Assembly: GCA_035581425.1 (NCBI GenBank)
Contig: DATJVP010000093.1
Coordinates: 1-33,991, forward strand
Origin: DASZHJ01 sp035581425
Lineage (GTDB): Bacteria > Pseudomonadota > Alphaproteobacteria > ATCC43930 > CGMCC-115725
Direction of reading: 5' to 3'
Length of the DNA stretch: 33,991 nt
Position 1 is the first letter of the stretch; every line of letters begins with the position of its first letter. The notes under the pieces were generated by a model. The model searched no databases, was not told where the DNA came from, and saw only the letters and a list, made by a program, of their open reading frames with translations. This document shows positions 8,896 through 16,112 of the stretch, piece by piece. Both the position numbers and the translations under genes were made by a program.

Positions 8896-9725
8896 GGCGC
8901 GCTCGCCCCGCGCGCTTGCCGCTCATAGTGCCGATAGTACTTGTCGGTGATGAGGTCGGTCTTGACGATGATCGAGACGTCGATCGTGTTGAACTGCCGG
9001 TCGATGACGGCGCCGTCCCCAACGAAGCCGCCGAGCCGTAGATAGCCCTTGATGAGTGGAGGCAGCTCCCCGAGCGCCTTTGCGGGGTCGATCGCCTGCG
9101 ACGGCAGCCGCCGCATGTCGATGTAGCGCTCCGGGAGCGCTCGCGGTCGGAGCGCGGGCGGGGCCAGGTGATGGTAGTGCAGGTAGCTCAAAGGTACGGC
9201 GAGCGCATCTGGCTCGATGCCGTGCAGGCTCGCGCAGCCGAACATGAGATCGATCTGGTAGTGGAAGACATAGGCGGCGATGCCGCGCCAGAGGAGCTGC
9301 ATGGTCGGGCGGTTGCGTGCGCCCGCATCGACGCAGGAGCGGCCGAGCTCGAGGATCTCGCCGGGATAGGCCACCATGGTGGTGATGTCGTACTCGGCCG
9401 CGGAATAGAACCCGCCCGCGCGCTCCGCCGCCGCGCGCCGGATCAGCCGATAGGTCCCGATTACGGCATCGGGACCAAGGCCGCGCGCATGATCGATCAC
9501 CAGCAGATGGTCGGCGACGTCGTCGAAAGTGTCGAAGTCGCGGCCTGCGCGCGCCATCTCCGGCGAGGCCTCGGCGCCCATCTCGTCGTAAAAGACGCGG
9601 TAGCGCAGCGCCTGCGCCGCCGCCACCTCGGGGGCGCTTCGCGCGAGGCGCACGGCGAGCGTCCCCGAGCGGATGTTGAAACTCGCGGGCTCTTCGGCAA
9701 GACGGCGGAGCTGGGGCTCGTTCAT
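8892..9725 (-). CDS. olsB: OlsB-type L-ornithine N-alpha-acyltransferase (GNAT fold)
   Basis: Likely transfers a 3-hydroxyacyl chain from ACP to ornithine, making lyso-ornithine lipid, the substrate for the next gene's product. 277 residues from the ATG at 9725. Family blocks: AQALRYRVFYDEMGAE, the central VIGTYRLI and ELGRSCVDAGARN, LMFGCASLHG, and the C-terminal IKGYLRLGGFVGDGAVID and FNTIDVSIIVKT. The 4-nt TTGA overlap with the acyltransferase gene supports a two-step pathway encoded together. Members of this family are often labelled 'hemolysin-like'; the substrate is inferred. Confidence 0.88.
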   Translation of the reverse strand: MNEPQLRRLAEEPASFNIRSGTLAVRLARSAPEVAAAQALRYRVFYDEMGAEASPEMARAGRDFDTFDDVADHLLVIDHARGLGPDAVIGTYRLIRRAAAERAGGFYSAAEYDITTMVAYPGEILELGRSCVDAGARNRPTMQLLWRGIAAYVFHYQIDLMFGCASLHGIEPDALAVPLSYLHYHHLAPPALRPRALPERYIDMRRLPSQAIDPAKALGELPPLIKGYLRLGGFVGDGAVIDRQFNTIDVSIIVKTDLITDKYYRHYERQARGASAP

Positions 9726-9741
9726 GGGCGCGAACCGCCGG

Positions 9742-10176
9742 TCATTTCCGCTCGCCCTCCTTGCGGTTGGACTCCAACGGCACGGCATAGAGCTCGAGCC
9801 GGTGCCCGACCAGGCGATAGCCCAGTTTCTCCGCCACCTGGCGCTGTAAGCCCTCGATCGCCTCGTTCGTGAACTCGATCACCCGTCCGGTTTGCAGGTC
9901 GATTAGGTGATCGTGATGGTCGCTCGGCATCTCCTCGTAGCGCGCGCGGCCGTCGCCGAAATCGTGCCGCGCGAGAATATTGGCCTCCTCGAAGAGGCGC
10001 ACGGTGCGATAGACGGTGGCGATGCTGATCCGGGGATCGATCTCCGTCGCGCGGCGGTGCACGGCCTCGACGTCGGGATGATCGGCCGAATCCGAAAGCA
10101 CGCGCGCGATGATCCGGCGCTGCTCCGTCATCTTGAGCCCCTTGTCGATGCATAGCTGCTCCAGCCGCGATGGCAT
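9742..10176 (-). CDS. fur: Fur-family metal-responsive repressor (Fur or Mur)
   Basis: Dimeric metalloregulator of iron (Fur) or manganese (Mur) genes. 144 residues. The winged helix includes ISIATVYRTVRLFEE (residues 50-64); the metal-binding HHDH is at 87-90. The two CxxC zinc motifs of E. coli Fur are absent (LIDLQTG where CXXC would start), as is usual for alphaproteobacterial Fur/Mur. It heads the run to lnt, 16 nt before olsB. The ATG at 10176 has only a GGAGG 12 nt upstream, and a short upstream ORF ends 4 nt before it. Fur and Mur cannot be told apart here. Confidence 0.93.
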   Translation of the reverse strand: MPSRLEQLCIDKGLKMTEQRRIIARVLSDSADHPDVEAVHRRATEIDPRISIATVYRTVRLFEEANILARHDFGDGRARYEEMPSDHHDHLIDLQTGRVIEFTNEAIEGLQRQVAEKLGYRLVGHRLELYAVPLESNRKEGERK

Positions 10177-10180
10177 CGGC

Positions 10181-10321
10181 CTAGCACCGCCTCCCTCTCG
10201 GAGCCGGCCGCCCCGCAGTTGAGCCTGCAGCGCCTCGGCCGGATCGTCGCCCCATACGCTGGCGGCCCGGTTCCACCGGAAGCCGATCTCCGGCCGCCGG
10301 CATCGGGCCGCGAGCGCTCAT
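10181..10321 (-). CDS. possible 46-codon upstream ORF before fur (uof-like)
   Basis: An ATG at 10321 opens a 46-residue frame (starting MSARGPMPAAG, ending PRGRRC) whose TAG lies 4 nt before the fur ATG. No homology is recognised; the composition (Gly, Arg, Ala, Pro) is what random GC-rich DNA would give. The predicted transcription start from the TATACT box falls at or beside the ATG, so translation would be leaderless or start at Met7. In E. coli a short ORF (uof) just ahead of fur couples fur translation to its own; the arrangement here is similar, which is the only support. Confidence 0.3.
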   Translation of the reverse strand: MSARGPMPAAGDRLPVEPGRQRMGRRSGRGAAGSTAGRPAPRGRRC

Positions 10322-10328
10322 GGTTATC

Positions 10329-10334
10329 AGTATA
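10329..10334 (-). promoter_or_regulatory. candidate -10 box for fur transcription
   Basis: TATACT on the minus strand, 5 of 6 matches to the consensus -10. At 17 nt upstream the hexamer is TAGGAT, a poor -35. It would give fur a leader of about 145 nt. Confidence 0.35.
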
Positions 10335-10342
10335 GCCAAAAG

Positions 10343-10385
10343 GGCCTGACCATCCTATGACGGCGTGCCGGCGCCTGGTCAGGCC
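10343..10385 (-). terminator. inverted repeat after mucR, possible terminator
   Basis: GGCCTGACC and GGTCAGGCC form perfect 9-bp arms (10377-10385 and 10343-10351) around a 25-nt loop, 11 nt after the mucR stop. On the minus strand a CTTTT follows the second arm, a short U-run. It could end the mucR transcript before the fur promoter. The long loop and weak U-run leave this uncertain. Confidence 0.4.
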
Positions 10386-10395
10386 ACTCTAAGTC

Positions 10396-10815
10396 TCAGG
10401 AAGAGCTTGACTTTCTCCCACGGGTGCCGAGCCCGATCTCCTTCGCGAGGCGAGAGCGTTGGCGGGCATAATTGGGCGCCACCATCGGATAGTCCGGTGC
10501 CAGTCCCCAGCGCTCGCGATACTGCTCGGGCGTCATATTGTATGCCGTCTTGAGATGCCGTTTCAGCATCTTGAGCTTCTTGCCGTCCTCGAGGCAGACG
10601 ATGTAATCCGCATGCACCGATTTCTTCACGGGCACCGCCGGCTCCGGCCGCTCAGCCGCCGGCGCCGGGGCTTTGCCGACTCCGGCAAGCGATTGATAAA
10701 CCGAGCTGATAAGCTGGGGCAGGTCGTTCGCCGCGACTGTATTGTTGGAAACGTGGGCAGCCACGATCTCCGTCGTCAGCGAAAGCAGTTCCTTCGTATT
10801 CGCGTTGTCAGTCAT
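10396..10815 (-). CDS. mucR: Ros/MucR-family transcriptional regulator with degenerate zinc finger
   Basis: Small DNA-binding protein, 139 residues from the ATG at 10815 (a TTG at 10836 is less likely). The N-terminal oligomerisation part (LLSLTTEIVAAHVSNN, DLPQLISSVYQSL) is classic MucR. The DNA-binding part reads YIVCLEDGKKLKMLKRHLKT then MTPEQYRERWGLAPDYPMVAPNYA. Compared with Ros (C79, C82, H92, H97) the ligands here are C74, D77, H87 and Y92, so two of four are changed; metal-free or variant folding as in Mesorhizobium Ml proteins is likely. MucR/Ros proteins act on AT-rich DNA and control exopolysaccharide, motility and cell-cycle genes. Its own promoter and a palindrome lie upstream. 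Confidence 0.95.
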   Translation of the reverse strand: MTDNANTKELLSLTTEIVAAHVSNNTVAANDLPQLISSVYQSLAGVGKAPAPAAERPEPAVPVKKSVHADYIVCLEDGKKLKMLKRHLKTAYNMTPEQYRERWGLAPDYPMVAPNYARQRSRLAKEIGLGTRGRKSSSS

Positions 10816-10829
10816 TTTTAGATTGGTCC

Positions 10830-10845
10830 TGTCCAAAACTGGACA
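10830..10845. promoter_or_regulatory. operator-like palindrome at the mucR start site
   Basis: TGTCCA-AAAC-TGGACA: perfect 6-bp arms with a 4-nt centre, placed across the predicted transcription start of mucR and just downstream of the -10 box. Ros/MucR regulators commonly repress their own genes, so this is a plausible self-operator; that use is inferred. Confidence 0.5.
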
Positions 10846-10847
10846 TC

Positions 10848-10876
10848 GATATAGTTTGTCGGCGTCTATAAAGCAA
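10848..10876 (-). promoter_or_regulatory. mucR promoter
   Basis: TTGCTT (10876-10871), 17-nt spacer, TATATC (10853-10848) on the minus strand, in one of the few AT-richer stretches of the window. The start site would be near 10841, giving a leader of about 25 nt. Confidence 0.55.
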
Positions 10877-11055
10877 TCGCTCCTACCAGAACAAGATCGG
10901 GCCCCTGATCTGCCGAATAGAACGCGCCGCAGATGCTTAAAAACGCAAGCAAGTGGCGGGTGCCGACTTGGCGCTCACTCGACGACCTCGTCCGCGCGAT
11001 TCAGGACTTCGGGCGCGATTGTGACGCCCATCGCGCACCGTATCACGGGCGTTCT

Positions 11056-11532
11056 TCAGCCCGGGAGCAGTATCCGCCGCAAGAGCCGCGCATCCATGAC
11101 CGCGCCGCCGGGGCGCCGATAATAGCCGCGGCGGACGCCGAGGCGCTCGAAGCCGAGGCTTTCATAGAGCGCGAGCGCGGCGGCGTTGTCGTCGGCGACC
11201 TCGAGCGTGAGCATTGCAATGCCGAGGCCGCGCGCGCGCACGAAGAGGTCGCCGAGTAGAGCTCGGCCGGCCCCGCGCCGGCGCGCGCCCGGCGCGACGC
11301 CGAGGGTTACGATCTCGCCGGCGGGGCCCAAGAGCGTGTCGAACAGGAAGGCTTGCGGACGGCGTTGCGGATCCTCTGCCTCGCTTACCCAATGCCCGCT
11401 CGCGCCGGCAATTGCGAGGATGCCCGCGAAGTCCTCGCGGCTCCAGGCTTCGCCCGGAAAGCAAAGCCCATGCAGCAGCGCCACCTCCGCCAGGTCCCTA
11501 TCGGCGATGCGCGCGATCTGCCAGGAGCTCAA
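11056..11532 (-). CDS. rimI: ribosomal-protein-alanine N-acetyltransferase RimI-like
   Basis: GNAT acetyltransferase, 158 residues; in E. coli RimI acetylates S18 and other N-termini. The acetyl-CoA loop VAPGARRRGAGRALL and the C-terminal NAAALALYESLGFERLGVRRGYY are clear. The start is TTG at 11532-11530, overlapping the tsaB stop as TTGA; no ATG fits. The tsaB-rimI pair is widespread in bacteria, hence the assignment; the true target is not shown by sequence. Confidence 0.92.
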   Translation of the reverse strand: MSSWQIARIADRDLAEVALLHGLCFPGEAWSREDFAGILAIAGASGHWVSEAEDPQRRPQAFLFDTLLGPAGEIVTLGVAPGARRRGAGRALLGDLFVRARGLGIAMLTLEVADDNAAALALYESLGFERLGVRRGYYRRPGGAVMDARLLRRILLPG

Positions 11533-12221
11533 GGGCGGCCTGCGGGCGGGGGGAGCGTCGTATCGGGCGCGCGGAGGTAGAGCGGCTCGAGCCGCTCCGT
11601 CCGCTCACCCCGAAGCCAGCGCTCGCGCGCGAGGCGACCCAAATCGACGGCGTCGGGAGTACCGATTCCAGCCATTACGCCAACCCGCCCCGCGAGCGCC
11701 GACTGGAGTCGACCGGCGCCGTCGCCCGCAAACACGATCGTGCCGTCTGGGAGCCAGGACACCCAATCCTGCGGGGGCACCAAGGCGCCGCTGCCGACGG
11801 GAATTCGCTTCCGGTCGAACGCTTGCAGATAGAGCTCCTTGCGCCGGCTATCGAGCGCCACGACGAGATGCCACTCCCCGGCTCCCGCAACCGCCGCAAT
11901 GACCGCATCCGGGACGGCCGCCGCCACCGTCTCGAAGCTCGTGAGGCCCAGAACCGGCTTGCCACTCGCGAGCGCCAGGCCTTCGGCGGCGGCGAGCCCG
12001 ATGCGCACGCCCGTGAAGGCTCCAGGTCCGACCGTGACGGCGATGCAGTCGAGATCGGCGAAGCCGATCCGAGCCGCCTCCATCACGCGCGCGATCATCG
12101 GCAGAAGCTGCTCCGCCTGTCCGATCGCCATCGCCTCGAATTCGTGCGCGAGCACTTCGTCGTCGCCGACGACGGCGGCGGAGCAGCCGTTCCCGGAGCT
12201 GTCGAATGCGAGAACCCTCAT
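11529..12221 (-). CDS. tsaB: tRNA threonylcarbamoyladenosine biosynthesis protein TsaB
   Basis: Partner of TsaD in making t6A37 on ANN-decoding tRNAs. 230 residues. ASKHA-type N-terminus (MRVLAFDSSGNGCS), the helix region AIGQAEQLLPMI and the signature GPGAFTGVRIGLAAAEGLA are intact. Start ATG at 12221; 78 bases separate it from the divergent dipeptidase gene. It overlaps rimI by 4 nt. Confidence 0.95.
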   Translation of the reverse strand: MRVLAFDSSGNGCSAAVVGDDEVLAHEFEAMAIGQAEQLLPMIARVMEAARIGFADLDCIAVTVGPGAFTGVRIGLAAAEGLALASGKPVLGLTSFETVAAAVPDAVIAAVAGAGEWHLVVALDSRRKELYLQAFDRKRIPVGSGALVPPQDWVSWLPDGTIVFAGDGAGRLQSALAGRVGVMAGIGTPDAVDLGRLARERWLRGERTERLEPLYLRAPDTTLPPPAGRP

Positions 12222-12299
12222 CGCAAGCGGGCCTTCGGCATGATAGGAAAGAGGAGCATCCCTGCTGCCGCCTGTTTCCGCAATCTCTCCCTAGAGCCC

Positions 12300-12866
12300 A
12301 TGCCCGCAGCACTCGTCGAGATCGGCCAGAATTCCCATGGTGTCGCTCTGGAGATCGCCTATGCGACCCCCAACAACGTCACGGGAAAGCCCATTTATGC
12401 CCGCGCCCTCTGCTACCTCCACGCGGTGGCCGAGCAGCGTCTCGTCCGCGCGCAGGAGCTCGCGCGGGCGCTGGGGCTGGGCTTCAAGATCTTCGATGCG
12501 TTTCGGCCTTCCGAAGCGCAGTGGAAGCTCTGGGAGGCGCGACCCGATCCGGAGTTCGTCGCCGATCCCCGCCGCGGCTCCCCGCACTCGCGCGGGGTTG
12601 CCGTCGATCTCACCCTGGTCGATGCGAGCGGGCGCGAGCTCGAGATGGGAACGGGATTCGACGCCTTCACGCCGCTCTCGCATCACGGCAACACCGCGGT
12701 CTCGCCGGAGGCGCAGCACAACCGCCTGCTGCTCCTCGGCCTCATGACGGCGGCGGGCTGGGACTTCTACCGATACGAATGGTGGCACTATCAGCTCTTC
12801 GACTCGCGCCTCTACCCGCTGCTGAGCGACAGCGATCTCCCGGTCTCGATGATGACGGCGGGCTGA
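12300..12866 (+). CDS. ddpX: D-alanyl-D-alanine dipeptidase (VanX/DdpX, M15D)
   Basis: Zinc dipeptidase that splits D-Ala-D-Ala, recycling cell-wall dipeptide. 188 residues from the ATG at 12300; an in-frame ATG at 12240 would add 20 residues. The zinc and catalytic residues fit VanX: R69 in DAFRPSEAQ, H96 and D103 in SPHSRGVAVD, E160 and H163 in EWWHYQ. No signal peptide, so cytoplasmic like E. coli DdpX. It is the only plus-strand gene between tsaB and nfu and converges with nfu (10-nt gap). No van genes are present, so a resistance role is not suggested; peptidoglycan salvage is likelier. Confidence 0.94.
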   Translation: MPAALVEIGQNSHGVALEIAYATPNNVTGKPIYARALCYLHAVAEQRLVRAQELARALGLGFKIFDAFRPSEAQWKLWEARPDPEFVADPRRGSPHSRGVAVDLTLVDASGRELEMGTGFDAFTPLSHHGNTAVSPEAQHNRLLLLGLMTAAGWDFYRYEWWHYQLFDSRLYPLLSDSDLPVSMMTAG

Positions 12867-12876
12867 GCGCCGCCAC

Positions 12877-13425
12877 TCAGACCGGGCGGACTTCGTGTAC
12901 CTCGGGGATGTAGTGGCGGAGCATGTTCTCGATGCCCGCCTTGAGCGTCGCGGTCGAGCTGGGGCAGCCTGAGCAAGAGCCCTGCATGTGCAGATAGACG
13001 ACGCCGTCCTCGTAGCGGTCGAAGATGATGTCGCCGCCGTCCTGCGCGACCGCCGGGCGCACCCGCGTCTCCAGGAGCTCCTTAATCTGCGAGACGACCT
13101 CGTCGTCCTCCTCGGCGCCGGCACCGGGGGCGGCGGCCTCGCCAATGATCACCGGCCGTCCGGCCGTGAAGTGCTCCATGATGGCGCCGAGCACGGCGGG
13201 CTTGAGCTCGGTCCAGTCCCGGTCGGCGTCCTTGGTGACGGTGACGAAGTCGGCGCCTAGGAAGACGCCGCTCACGCCCGGCAGCGTGAAGATCTGCTGC
13301 GCCAGCGGAGAGCGTCCGGCGGCGGCAGTATCCGTGAAATAGGCCGTGCCGCTCGCCATCACCTCGCGTCCCGGGAGGAACTTGAGAGTGGCAGGATTGG
13401 GCGTGGTTTCCGTCTGGATGAACAT
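12877..13425 (-). CDS. Nfu-type Fe-S cluster scaffold/carrier
   Basis: Delivers 4Fe-4S clusters to target proteins such as MiaB-like enzymes. 182 residues. N-terminal Nfu_N domain (MFIQTETTPNPATLKFLPG) and C-terminal NifU-like domain with the cluster-binding CSGCPSS (C151 and C154). ATG at 13425. It stands in the usual alphaproteobacterial place near tsaB. A longer frame reading through the cyclase gene in antisense is rejected. Confidence 0.96.
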   Translation of the reverse strand: MFIQTETTPNPATLKFLPGREVMASGTAYFTDTAAAGRSPLAQQIFTLPGVSGVFLGADFVTVTKDADRDWTELKPAVLGAIMEHFTAGRPVIIGEAAAPGAGAEEDDEVVSQIKELLETRVRPAVAQDGGDIIFDRYEDGVVYLHMQGSCSGCPSSTATLKAGIENMLRHYIPEVHEVRPV

Positions 13426-13578
13426 GAGCGGCTCGCTGTGGAAGGCTCTATGGCGCTCAACCTTGGGATTCCGGCCCTCCAAGTCAACCCTTTCGCGCGT
13501 AGGGTCAATCCGGCGCCAGCGGTCAGCCATGCTGCGGCCGCTCTTGCCTCGATGGCCCCGGCGCGCTTCAAATGGCGC

Positions 13579-14823
13579 ATGACCGACATCACCGAGGCCG
13601 GCCACGCCGATCTCGAGACCGTGGGGCGCCTCAAAGCCGCGCCGCTCGTGGATTGGCTGGTGAGGGCCGCCCGCGGGGTTACGGACATCAGCGCCTTCTT
13701 CGCGAGCTTCTGCGAGCGAATTCAGGACGCGGGCATCCCCCTCGATCGCGCGACCATGCACGCCCATGTGCTGGACCCGCAATTCCGCGGTCTCACCCTG
13801 CAGTGGCGCTGCGGGTCCGGCGGCAGGATCGTGCGGCATTCGCATGGGGTCGAGGATCAGCCGAGCTACATCAATAGCCCCGTCTATTGGATCTATGGTG
13901 GCGCCGAGCGCTTCCGCCGGCGCCTCGAGAACCCGGAAGTCGTCCTCGATTTTGCGATCCTCTCGGAGCTCAAGGCCGACGGTTTCACGGATTACGTCGC
14001 CCAGAGGCTGCCCTTCACCGATGGCACCAACCATGCCGTCACCTGGGCGACGGGGCACTCCGGCGGCTTCAGCGCCGAGGACCTCGCCGTCTTCGATGCG
14101 CTGGTGCCTTATCTCGGCGTGGTCGTCGAGGCGCGGGCGACCCATCGCGCGGCCGAGACGCTGCTCAAGACCTATCTCGGCGCCGATGCCGGGACGCGCG
14201 TGCTCCGGGGCCAGGTGCTTCGCGGCAGCGGCCAGCCCATAGAGGCTGCGATCCTCTTCGCCGACCTCCGCCACTTCACCGATCTCTCGGAGCGGCTCTC
14301 GGGCGAGCAGATGATCACGCTCCTCAACGACTACTTCGAATCCGTGATCTCCCCGGTCGAGGCGCATGGCGGCGAGGTGCTGAAGCTCATCGGCGACGGC
14401 ATTCTCGCGATCTTTCCCTTGACCCGTGGCGGGCCGCGGCCGATGTGCTTCGCGGCGCTGGCGGCAGCGCGCTCGGCCTTCGCGGAATTCGCGGAGGTGA
14501 ACCGACGGCGCGAGGCGGCGGGCGAGACGGTGGTGCGTTTCGGCATCACGCTCCATCTCGGCACCGTCATCTACGGCAACATCGGCGGCGCAAGCCGGCT
14601 CGACTTCACCGTTATCGGCCCCGCCGTCAACCTCGTGAGCAGGCTGCAGATGCTGTGCCGGCGCCTCGGCAAGGGCGTGCTTTTCTCCGGCGATTTCGTG
14701 CGCGGCTTGGGCGTGCCCATGATCTCGCTCGGCCGGTACGAGCTCCGCGGCGTCTCCGAGCCCGAGGAAGTCTTCGCCCTGCCGGCCTGGGAGGACCCGT
14801 ACTACCAGCCGGATAGCGGGTGA
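13579..14823 (+). CDS. class III adenylate/guanylate cyclase
   Basis: Probable cAMP-producing enzyme, about 414 residues. The first half is a conserved sensor-like region without membrane helices, starting LVDWLVRAARGV and including FTDYVAQRLPFTDGTNHAVTWAT, typical of proteobacterial cyclases with a GAF-like N-domain. The C-terminal cyclase domain has both metal aspartates (ILFADLRHFTDLS and LIGDGILAIFP), the base-selecting Lys in EVLKLIGDG and the transition-state Asn/Arg in VNLVSRLQ. The Thr in LDFTVIGPAVN suggests class IIIb, adenylate specificity. The start is uncertain: ATGs at 13450 and 13552 are also in frame, but conservation seems to start near 13579. It runs divergent from nfu. Confidence 0.92.
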   Translation: MTDITEAGHADLETVGRLKAAPLVDWLVRAARGVTDISAFFASFCERIQDAGIPLDRATMHAHVLDPQFRGLTLQWRCGSGGRIVRHSHGVEDQPSYINSPVYWIYGGAERFRRRLENPEVVLDFAILSELKADGFTDYVAQRLPFTDGTNHAVTWATGHSGGFSAEDLAVFDALVPYLGVVVEARATHRAAETLLKTYLGADAGTRVLRGQVLRGSGQPIEAAILFADLRHFTDLSERLSGEQMITLLNDYFESVISPVEAHGGEVLKLIGDGILAIFPLTRGGPRPMCFAALAAARSAFAEFAEVNRRREAAGETVVRFGITLHLGTVIYGNIGGASRLDFTVIGPAVNLVSRLQMLCRRLGKGVLFSGDFVRGLGVPMISLGRYELRGVSEPEEVFALPAWEDPYYQPDSG

Positions 14824-14865
14824 GCGAACCGCCAATTTCGCGGAGCGGTCGCGAGGGCCTGTTAT

Positions 14866-15348
14866 TTACGTCACCGCCGCGAGCTGTTGCTTGGTGAGGC
14901 CGCCGGGGACGATGGTGACGGGGAGGCGGAGTTTGCCAGCTTGCTTTCCCACGAGCGCGGTGATGAGCGGACCCGGGCCTTCGGGACCGGTGCCGGCGGC
15001 GAGAACGAGGATCGAGATGCTGGGCTCCTCCGCGATGAGCGCCAGAAGCTCGTCGCTCCGCCGCCCCTCGCGGATGTAGACGACGGGCTGCGAGCCCGCG
15101 AGCTCCACCACCTCCTGCGAGAGCTTCTGCAGGAGCTGCTCTGCCTCCTGGCGGCGCTCCTCGCGCATCAAGGATTCGACCGCCATCCATTGCTGGAGAT
15201 CGCTCGGCTCGATCACGTAGAGCAGGGCGACGCGCCCGCCGGTCCTGCGCGCGCGCATCGCGGCATAGCGCATCGCGACCGGCATCTCCGAGCTCTCGTC
15301 CACGACCACGAGAAAGATGCGCTGGGCGGACGGGGCGGGATCGCTCAT
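14866..15348 (-). CDS. universal stress protein family
   Basis: UspA-fold cytoplasmic protein, 160 residues from the ATG at 15348. The strand-helix pattern IFLVVVDESSEMPVAMRYA and the closing LRLPVTIVPGG fit the fold. The ATP-binding G-2X-G-9X-G(S/T) loop is degenerate (AAGTGPEGPGPL), so nucleotide binding is doubtful. It starts 11 nt after the TIGR02186 gene and probably shares its transcript. Usp genes near trpS and nfu are usual in alphaproteobacteria. Role: stress protection, otherwise unknown. Confidence 0.88.
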   Translation of the reverse strand: MSDPAPSAQRIFLVVVDESSEMPVAMRYAAMRARRTGGRVALLYVIEPSDLQQWMAVESLMREERRQEAEQLLQKLSQEVVELAGSQPVVYIREGRRSDELLALIAEEPSISILVLAAGTGPEGPGPLITALVGKQAGKLRLPVTIVPGGLTKQQLAAVT

Positions 15349-15359
15349 GGCGGACCCTC

Positions 15360-16112
15360 TCAGGAGTGCCGGAAAGGCAGGCTCGCGAGCCATCCTGCCA
15401 CCACGGCCAAGAGGACGGCAATCAAGCCATAGAGGAGCGCGTAGCGGTCGGCGAAGTCGTGCACCTCCGCATCGAGCCCGATCTCCGAGACCACCAGCGG
15501 CACGGTCTGGCCGCTCACCACGGCCTTGTCGCGCACAAGGAACACCTCGACGCGATAGGTTCCCGTGGGCACGTTCCTGGGGAAGGTGATGGTCGTGCGG
15601 AAGAGCCGGCTGCCGAGGAAATTCACCTGGCCCACGGCCGGCACATAGAGGCCCGCGCGGATCTGGTTGCGCAGGAAGGCCTCGCGAAACTCCGCCGTCT
15701 CGTCCGGCGGCACGGTCCCGGCGGTGTTGAGGCGGAGATTCTCGAGGCCGATCTGCTGGAGCTGGCGCATGGCCGGCGGCGCGATCTGGTCGAGCGGGCG
15801 GCTCGAGGCGAGGCTGTAGAAGCTCGGCGCCTGAGTGAAGGTCACCTCGCGCGTGTTGATCCAGATCTGCGCGACCTTGCTCTTGCGGCGGACGCTCATG
15901 TCGCGCTCGGGGCCGCGGACGATCACCATCACGTCGCCCTCGCCCTCGGTCGCGCCGAAGAGCACGACGCTCGTCCCGGTGAAACCCGTGGTGATCGCGA
16001 CGAGATGGCTCGTGAGGTCCGCAACGAGCGCTTGCGCGCGAGCGCCGCCGGGCGCGAGCGCGGCGGCGAGGCTCGCGAGCACCAGGGCAGCGCGGAGATG
16101 CGCCCCCCTCAT
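15360..16112 (-). CDS. TIGR02186-type membrane-anchored protein
   Basis: Unknown function. 250 residues: a signal peptide (LRAALVLASLAAALAPGGARAQA), a beta-rich periplasmic part (residues about 28-220) and a C-terminal membrane helix (LLYGLIAVLLAVVAGWLASL). Conserved landmarks are VADLTSHLVAITTGFTG, VIVRGPERDMSVRRK and FPRNVPTGTYRVEVFLVRD. Its start ATG overlaps the stop of the TauE-type gene as ATGA, so the two are co-translated. From memory this family sits regularly beside TauE/SafE genes in alphaproteobacteria; a joint role in anion export is a guess. Confidence 0.85.
   Translation of the reverse strand: MRGAHLRAALVLASLAAALAPGGARAQALVADLTSHLVAITTGFTGTSVVLFGATEGEGDVMVIVRGPERDMSVRRKSKVAQIWINTREVTFTQAPSFYSLASSRPLDQIAPPAMRQLQQIGLENLRLNTAGTVPPDETAEFREAFLRNQIRAGLYVPAVGQVNFLGSRLFRTTITFPRNVPTGTYRVEVFLVRDKAVVSGQTVPLVVSEIGLDAEVHDFADRYALLYGLIAVLLAVVAGWLASLPFRHS

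Noticed and set aside
10933..11055. Short plus-strand ORF (MLKNASKWRVPTWRS...) between mucR and rimI
   Set aside because: It continues into antisense of rimI, has no ribosome-binding site and shows no recognisable domain.
11214..12866. 550-codon plus-strand frame ahead of ddpX
   Set aside because: The dipeptidase homology starts at 12300; upstream codons are antisense to rimI and tsaB.
12877..14835. 652-codon minus-strand frame covering nfu and the whole cyclase gene
   Set aside because: Only the last 182 codons match Nfu; the rest is the antisense of a clear cyclase gene.
14824..14865. Terminator between the cyclase and Usp genes
   Set aside because: No stem followed by a U-run could be found on either strand in this 42-base gap.
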